This document shows positions 32,901 through 41,900 of a DNA stretch of 44,317 nucleotides, piece after piece. How positions within the stretch are numbered: the first letter of the stretch is position 1; each line of letters starts with the position of its first letter. The notes under the pieces were generated by a model. That model was given only the letters and a program-made list of their open reading frames with translations, was not told the DNA's origin and searched no databases. The DNA is from Owenia fusiformis (taxonomy: Eukaryota > Annelida > Polychaeta > Sabellida > Oweniidae): NCBI GenBank assembly GCA_903813345.2, contig CAIIXF020000002.1, positions 35,536,609 through 35,580,925 of the forward strand, in the 5' to 3' direction. Both the position numbers and the translations under genes were made by a program.

Positions 32901-35900
32901 GATACATCAATCTTCCTTCCTTACTCTAAGAAAAGCCCTTTACTCTCTCAAAATCTGCAAATTGACCTAAATACAATTAAAACCTGGGCTGATACCTGGC
33001 AAATGAAATTTAAGGCATCGAAAAGTGCTGACCTGACTTTTACATCACCTTTAACAAACCCTGTTAATGAACCTATACTCTATTTGGGAGGTGACCCCAT
33101 TCCTAAAACCATTAGTCATAAACACCTTGGTGTTATTTTAGATCAAAAGCTTAATTTCAAGGAACATGTTAATGAGCTCACCAAGGAATTACAGACAATC
33201 TTAAATCCATTTAAACAATTAACTCACATTCTTCGTTCGAATCATTTGGAAACCATATATAATTCTTTTATTCTAAGTAAAATTGATTATGCTGATATAA
33301 TTTACAATAGTGCTCCAAATATAGCTACCAGCAAACTTGAAAGACTGCATTATAATGCAGCTTGTCTAATTTCCGGTGCTCTGCATGGTTCAAGCACCTA
33401 TAAGGTCTTGAAGACATTAAATTGGATTACTTTGTCTGAGAGAAGAAGAAGCCATCTTTGCTCATTTCTATTTAAAAGTAGAATCAATTTATCAGCTTCA
33501 TATGTCACTGAATTATTTAATAAATACTTACATGAACCAAATAGAATTCTAAGGGCTGTCAGAGAGTATATGGTGCCTCTAAATATCAGCATTTCATTTA
33601 GAAAAACTACATATTTTGCTGCGATTGAAGAATGGAATGGTCTGCCTAATGATTTAAGAAATTGCAATAGAATATCAACTTTTAAAGGCAAACTTAGAAA
33701 GCATTTCGGGAATGAAAAATGTATAAATATAACAGCATCACTTGATATCACTAGAAAAACTGAAATTATATTTAACAGGTTAAAAGTGGACCTATTTCTA
33801 AAAAGTCAATTATTTGCTCATCACTTTACAAACATTGACTCACCAGCCGAGGGTAGCCGAGGGTAGATATATTATATTGGCCAAGGGATAATCCAAATAT
33901 CCTGAACCGACTATAGGATGATCTGTTTATCCCATACCAATCACATTGTTCAATTTGCCAAAGTTCAGAAACTTTGCAACCAACCGTGGAATATTCTTAA
34001 AATATTCATGTCCAGTTTTGTATTCCTGTTTCTTTCCTATTCAAATCTTTGATTATTAACGCCGGTACACTGCTCCTTCCCTTCTTTAAAGCATCAAACA
34101 GGTCGAGATTGTCTGCGTTTTTCTCCATTGTCGTTTACAGTATGCGAACGTTACAAAAAAGAACCAATACGGGAACAGCGATTATGACGTAGCGGGCAGA
34201 TATAGCGGGCAGATATAGTATATCTGCCCGCTCGGAGCGGGACGTAAAGCTATATCTGCCCGCTGATGAAAATATAAGTTTTTACAAACCGGCTTTATGT
34301 ACCCGTAACACGTCCAAGTATGGGATAAAATGGTTTATGTGATTCACTTCTTATTTCTTCTTTATTTTACTCCTTTGACCCAGATCCAGACCAGATATTT
34401 TTCTTTGTAGAGATATCAGTTTAAAGCTTAAAAGTTGTACATATGGTTTATAACATTTTTATTTGGGTATATCCAATATGAGATAATTCAGTGATATCTG
34501 ACTCATATGTTCAGTATCATATGAGCATCGTCATACCTTCACAATGGCATATACACTGGCATATGTGTCCATTGTTCAATGAATTAAATATTCACTGCAC
34601 ATAATATTAACAAACTCTGTATTTAATCATATTAATCGCATTGATACTTTAATTTTATTTTAGTTGCTTTATATCCTGCAACCTCGTACTTATCCGAGTA
34701 CCAGACTGTATACCCAGCTGCAAGGGGATTCAACTACTCTCTGGCATCCGCAGGATATCCCTCCACGAGCTTCCTGGTGTAAGTACATGTTATACAGATG
34801 CAGATCTATGGGACTCACGCCAAAAGACAACATGTTTAAAATGGGTGGGGCATTTAGAATTTTCATACACAGGGTGTCTAAAATGTACCCCAAAATATAT
34901 CAACAGCATAGACAAACCAAACAATAATTTCAAACATTTTTTGTATGGTCATGTAGCCAAAGCATGTGAGTTTTCTCCCCAATACACATTTTTTGGTCTA
35001 GTCTTGCCTTTTTGATGCTATAACCCTTTTTACATGACATGAGCAATATAATTCCACGACAGTCTGTATCCTAACTGCTATAGCTACATTATAATTCATC
35101 ACATTTGATAATGTTTCCGGTGGAATGGATGAGATTTACATGTATATTCGGATATTGGTCTGAAGTCTTCGTCTATACTGGTGAATAGGGAGGTCCTCGC
35201 AATATCTTTATACAGAGAGGTCAGAGGTTTAGGAGATTTATGAAACTGCGTTCATAAGAATTCTCAAGTGACTTTGTTGAGTATGGAGGGCTCAATATTT
35301 TTGAGATCACTGTGTCTCATTAGGCCCAGTGAGACACAGTGCCTAATCGTTCGATCTCCTAGCTAGCCAACGTAATCCATTTATCAAGGTAGAACTCTTG
35401 AATCATTCGATGATAATGGACCCCTCTGTGATATCTAAATTCTGACTACATGCATACATGTATCTATGCTTCGCTGAAATTCGTACGCATGCGCGCACAG
35501 TATTAGTAAGAATCAGATTTTCAAGATGTCTTTATTATTAAATCATATTTACTTAGTAAATGATAAAAGAATGTCCGAAAACATTGATTGGTTTATTTGC
35601 TCTGTTGATATACTTTTGGGTACATTTTTGGACACCCTGTAAATTAAATACTGTTCTTATGTAAATGCAAAATATATACACTCCCTTTAATTCATCTTAT
35701 GTAAATGCAAAATATATACACTCCCTTTAATTCATCTTATGTAAATGCAAAATATATACACTCCCTTTAATTCATCTGTCTATTTGTAGCAGTGAACAGA
35801 GTTGGTTAATCGAAGCACCCCAAAGTTCTGACGTCATTCGCGCATTTTTGATGGAAGTTGGCCCGGGATATGACCCTAACTGTACTTTGGGCAAAATCAA

Positions 35901-38900
35901 CATATATGATGGTAAGGAGTGCAGGGCATTGAATTGCAATATAATCGAGCTGTTGTGCTATATGGATATTATATTGTCATGAAAATATAGATCGAACAAC
36001 AAAATGTTGTTACCATATAATCGAGAATAGGATCTTGATTTTACACTTTGGCTGTTTCAATTAAAGTTGACTATGCGTCTTGATTTTGAAGACTGACTAA
36101 AATGTTCATCTATCAATTTTTTCTGGGGTATGATACACTTGTGTTTGGGGAAAATCACATATTCACCACGGCATCAATTTTAGTGGCTATCTTGGATGTC
36201 CAAATTTAGGAATTATTTGTAGTTTTAGTCATAATTGAAATCCCCGAATCTTAAAATCTTGGCATGACCTCAAAACTCTTTGTTATCAATTGTTCTTTGA
36301 GCTTAAATCAAGAGTTACATATTTGTTTTGGCACTAGCTTTGGCAGCCATATTAGATTTCTATAAAAAGAAATAATTTAATAACTCAGATTTTTCAAAAT
36401 GTTTTCAGATTTTTCAGATTTAAACATGTATGAAAACCTTAACCCCTAAAACCCTGACAATGTCACCAAAACCACTGTTCTTTGAGCTTAAATCAAAATT
36501 TAGGTTTCCATTTTGGCAGCCATCTTGGATTTTTAAATAAAGTAATTGTTTGATGACTTAGATTTATAACATAAACGAAATTCCTGACCCCTAAGACTTA
36601 GGCATGGTCTCCAAAATGACTGTTGTTAACGGTTAACTGTTCTTTTTGCTTAAATTAATGGTTACACATTCGTTTCGGCAACCATTTTGGCAGACATCTT
36701 TGATTTTTATATAAAGTAATTATTTGATAACTTGGATATAGGCATAGGTGAAATTGTTGACCCCCAAAACGTAGACATAGGCTCCAAATTCACTGTTCTT
36801 ATAAGTGTTTTTTAGCTTAAATAAATACCAACATATTCATTTTGGCACCCATTTGGTGGCAATCTTGAATATCTATAAAAGCAATTTATTTGATGACTCA
36901 GATTAAGACATTGATCACATCCCTGACCCTTGATATGTAGACATGGGCTCCAAAGTCACTGTTCTTTAGTGTTTTTTGAGCTTAAATCAAGAGTAAGATA
37001 TTCGTTTTGGCACCCATTTTGGCGGCCATCTTGGATTTCTATTAAAAGTAATTGTTTGCTGACTTAGACATAAATGAAATCATTGACTCTTAAAATTCAT
37101 AAATAGGTCCTAAAATCACAGTTTTTGCATCTCAATGTGCTTAGATATACCCACTCTTATATTGTAACATGTGCACCGGCGGCCATTTTGAAAAATGGGT
37201 GATAACACCCAACTGTTGCAATGCTACCTTACCCAAAATCACTATGGTGATTATTCCCCTGGTTAGATACCGACCACCCCCCAAGCTGATGGCCTAATAG
37301 GTGAAATAATCCTTCATATCCATACACCCCGAACTTGAATCCACCTGATTTTTTGTAGGGCTATTTGAAAGACAATGTATACCAAGACAATCCTCAGACA
37401 ATTGCTGACCTAAAGAAGGCAATCACTGCTAAATATAATAGTCGATGTGTCATTTTCTGAACCTTTGAATCTGTAAAAACACGATGCTTTATTTTGGAAT
37501 CACCATCATAAGGGTTTTATGAAGTGATTAAGCTGGGTTGGACAAAGGGAAACCTTGGGAAAAAATATATATGCAAATTAAGGTGTCCATTATATAAAAG
37601 CGATTTTTTGAAAGCCTTTGACTCAATTGACCATACATACTATTTTGCTTATTAATAAAAATAGTGGTAACATGGTATAAAAGCTAAGAACAATCTTCAT
37701 CATTCACTCGTCGTGTGATTCTGGGATCTGTTTCACGTTATATTACTTTTCTATACATTAAACACCTACATAAATCAATTAAGTAATTATTGATTTATTT
37801 GTCACTCTTGGTGATGACACACATCTTATTTCATCATACAAAACGTTTCATATCTCTAAATATGCTAAACATGCATACCGTATAATATGTACACTATCTG
37901 ATAAGTTATTTTTGTTTATTTTAACATTATGTTATTCATTGGCGCTGAAAACATGTGTCTCCAGGTCCCAGGGCTATCATTTTCCTGTCTAAGATATATT
38001 AAAAATTCAACTAGACAACAGCAACGCCAAAGCGTAGCAAAACCCATCGAACAGCCATGGCTGGCATTTTTACAAACAAAGTAAATAGCAAAATTCGTAG
38101 CCATTTTTTAAATGGCAACCTTCTACCAAAAGTGTCATTAGACGGTGTGCCACATACCAAATATGAACAAAATCGCTCCACTACTTTTCGAGTTACAGTA
38201 AAATACGTTAAAATGGCGGCCATTTTTCAAAATTGCCGCCTTCTACCAAAAGTGTCATTAGACAGTGTGCCATGCTTATAGTATTCACATACCAAATATG
38301 AACAAAATTGTTCCACTTCTACCAAAAGTGTCATTAGACAGTGTGTTAGATTAGACAGTAATTTTCATTGTATTACAAGCTTGATATAGGAAATATCTGA
38401 AAAAATGTGATATCTAAATCATAATATATGCTAAGTTGCAACTATGCACTCTATCTAATAAGTTATTCTTGTATAACAATCTTATTCATTAACCCTGAAA
38501 ACACAAGTTTAGACAAACTAATTTTAACATTTCAAGATATTGATAACAATCAATATTTCAATAATGGCCTTGCTAATTAGCCTATATTATTTTTTTGAAA
38601 CTAACTTTTTGTCCAACCCAGCTTATTCTCTCCAGGAAACCCTTATCGTCATAAATTAACCCAAAAACATCGTCTTTTAACAATGCATAGGTTTACTATA
38701 GGATGCATAGGAGTGACAAATGGACTATAATGTTATTATAAGGGTTGAATGGGTTAAGGGTAATTGACAATTTTGCCATATGAATCCAGCTCATCCTTGC
38801 TGCAAGGGTATTTTAAAAGTATATATAAGCATAAATAAATAAATATTTAAGCATAAATGAAGTCATTTGAAGAAGGATGATCCAGCTCTACCTTATGCTC

Positions 38901-41900
38901 AATTGCGACCATTTCGAGTACGTGATGTAAATAATCACAGTTTCTGAATCTTTTGACTGGATATATTGAATCTTTCAGGAACAAATGTACGTAGAACTGT
39001 TCTAGTGTGTGCAAAAGTTCAACTTCAGTAATGTCACTAAGAAATATTGCCTACTTTAATGGTTTCTTTTTTTCTGGTCACCTTGTACATATAGATATGT
39101 GAGAATTTAAAAATTTAAAATGCATGTCAAAATATCTAAAATCACTGGGAAAGCCAGATATTTCAATCTGAAAGAAGCTGTTTTTTGGCTCACACAGTGA
39201 GCCTATGGGGTCGACCAGGCGTCCGTCCGTTGGTCCGTCCGTCCGTCAACATTGGCCACACAAATTAAAACTGCTATTCGGATTGAGTCATATCCACATT
39301 CATTTTATGCATAGCCATAATGCCTATTTGACATATCATCGCCATTTCCCAAGTTCGCCCGGTTTCCGAGAAATTGCGGATTTTGACGTCAAAAAGTCAA
39401 ATTTTCTGTAAATACTAGACACTTTGTTGAAGTAGAACTTTCAAATAACCTTTAGTAGTTGCTTTATATGCAACTTATGTCCTCTGAAGATTTCAAAGCT
39501 CTTGGAATTACAGTTTTTGGTGTTTACTCTATAAAATTTGACAAAAAGTAGGACTTTGTCATTTTCAGGAAACCTTCTCATGTATAAAGTCAATGGCAGG
39601 TTTTGTGATTGACAAGTTTCTCAAAGTTTACCTTATACTTGATCATTTCTTGCAATGATAGATTGGAATACCCTTTCAAAGCCCCTCATAGAAGCTGAAA
39701 ATTTAAGTATATTTAAGTCAAGGGCAAAGAAAGAGTTATCTAATTCAATTATTCGATCCTCTGAACTTAATATTTCAAGAAATCAAGAAATAATACTTAA
39801 CAAGGTTCGTTGTGACTTAATTTTTAAGTCCCATCTATACTCTCATAATTTTACAAACGTTACTTCACCTGCATGTTCTTGTGGCCATGCAAATGAAACA
39901 ACAATTCATGTCATTTTTTCCTGTATTCTCCGTGCTCCATTCTTAGAAGAGTTGGAAAACAATTTAGCTTTTCTTAATTTTGGTTATTCTCAATTCAAAC
40001 ACAAGAGGGACAAAGTAGAATTATTTCTTTATGGGGATTCAAACTTAACTAAATCCACTAATTTGAAAATTCTCAAGCTCACTGCATCATTTTTAGAAAA
40101 ATGTGCAAATGTGTAGGTTTCCCTGCCACCACTCACTTCACTCTTGAGTCCATATTTAAATTTTTCTTTTTCTTCACCCTGCAATTATAAATCAAGTGGC
40201 TGATAATGCCTTCAGCAAAGCCACTACAAGTGTATAATGTTTATGTACTTTATGTATTTGTAAAATAAATTCTATGAATAAAAAAAAAAAAAAATTCTTG
40301 CAATGAATTACATCATTACTAGATTTAAGCATTCCCTACATAATGCTCAATATATGTCAGCATCAAATTTTTACAGTTTTTGAGATTTTGACGTCAAAAA
40401 ACAGTAAAAATAAGTTATTTTTCAACTTGCTTCAATTTGACCAATTTTTTTTGAAAATCATCTACAAGTTGCCAGGAGCTCAAATCTGACATTAGTTTTA
40501 GGATTTGACCTTTACTTGACCTTCAGTGGCCTTCGATTTTGATTTTTCAAATTGATTTTGGATGTAAATTTTGGTCAGCTTAATCACAAAAGACCTTACT
40601 GAGCTATGAATAAGTAAAATTTTCAAGGTCAAAGGTCATCAAACTAGGTCACACAACTGTGCTATCAAAGTTTAATGCTCAAAGTTCGAGACTACAAATC
40701 CAAATCAATATTTTTGTTTTAAAGTCAGGATATACATTCCTCTGAAGGTTCCAAACTGTGTGAGCACAGGACCGTGGGTCCTATTTTCCAAGCAGAAATG
40801 CTTTTGTGTAATTTTCAATCGATATCGCCTCTCATGATGTTTATCCCATCCTTCAATGCATGTTGGATGTTGTGCAGTTTTGTTCATAAGTCTATTTACA
40901 GTAACATGACTCTAACCCTTCCCTTATTTTTTATGATTGATCTTCCACCCAAACCTTTCCCCTTGAAATCGTTTTTAATAGGAGCCTCATCGCTTTTCAC
41001 TTACGGCATCCCCTAAAACGAAACTTTGGACGGAATATATTTTGGAATAGAAAACAATGAAACAAATCAATAAACCTGACACACAGACAAGCCGTTTTTG
41101 AGACTAATTCGATTGACAGATTCATTCACCTAATAGCAGGCACAAATGCTACGAAGGTCTTATTACACAGCTCTGATAATGGATTTTTTGACATGCATTT
41201 TTTGAATTTGTCGATTTAATTCTCACATAATAAGTGATAGCTCTCTTCCATATTTTTACACCTTGCTCATGATACCCTATGGCCATTTTATAGAAATTTT
41301 CAAGAAATTCGAGTGATACATTGCTGAGAAAACAGGGTCAAGCGAACAATACGTTTTCAACGATTATCATCACATCACGCGAGTTTGATTTAACTATCTT
41401 TAAAATTTCAGGAAAGACTGACATTGACAGTGAAAGGTTAGCAACTTGGTGCCAGACTTCAGGTTTGCGTATGAACACTACTTCTAAGGATGACTTTATG
41501 CTAATCAAGTTTACTCGTGCTGCGTCCCAAAATGGACTTACATTCGTTATATATTACTACGCGATCTCAGGTGAGTTCAAATGGACAACGTTACACGTTT
41601 GTAGAATTTTGCCAGATAAAAATAGTAGTCATCTTGAAAGAAAGAGAATGCTGTTTATAGGCGTAACTAGCTTTCAGTCAGGGGAGGGGGGGGGATGCGA
41701 TTGCTCAAATTCTTTCCGGTTTTCAATCGGGGGGGGGGGGGGGTGCGATCGTGGCATAAAATGGTGTATACGCTTCAAATAAAAAGTATTTGAAAGTATT
41801 TTCTTCTTCCATCCAATACTTATATTTCTATTGGTTATGGTTATTATCCATCGCACACGCCCCCCTAGCTACGCCTATACTGTTAAACCTTTACCAAAAA

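Larger units (their letters stand above)
22976..33928. mobile_element. Foldback MITE split by a nested retroelement insertion
   Basis: GGTTCAGGATATTGGGATTA (22993 on) is repeated inverted at about 33884-33906 as TAATCCAAATATCCTGAACC, with weaker pairing outward (ATTATCCTATA against TATAGGATGAT). The family has an uninterrupted relative at 13851-13966, so the simplest reading is a small MITE whose centre received 10.8 kb of retroelements. CCGAGG is found at both inner edges (around 23016 and 33847) and may be a target duplication. Confidence 0.5.
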
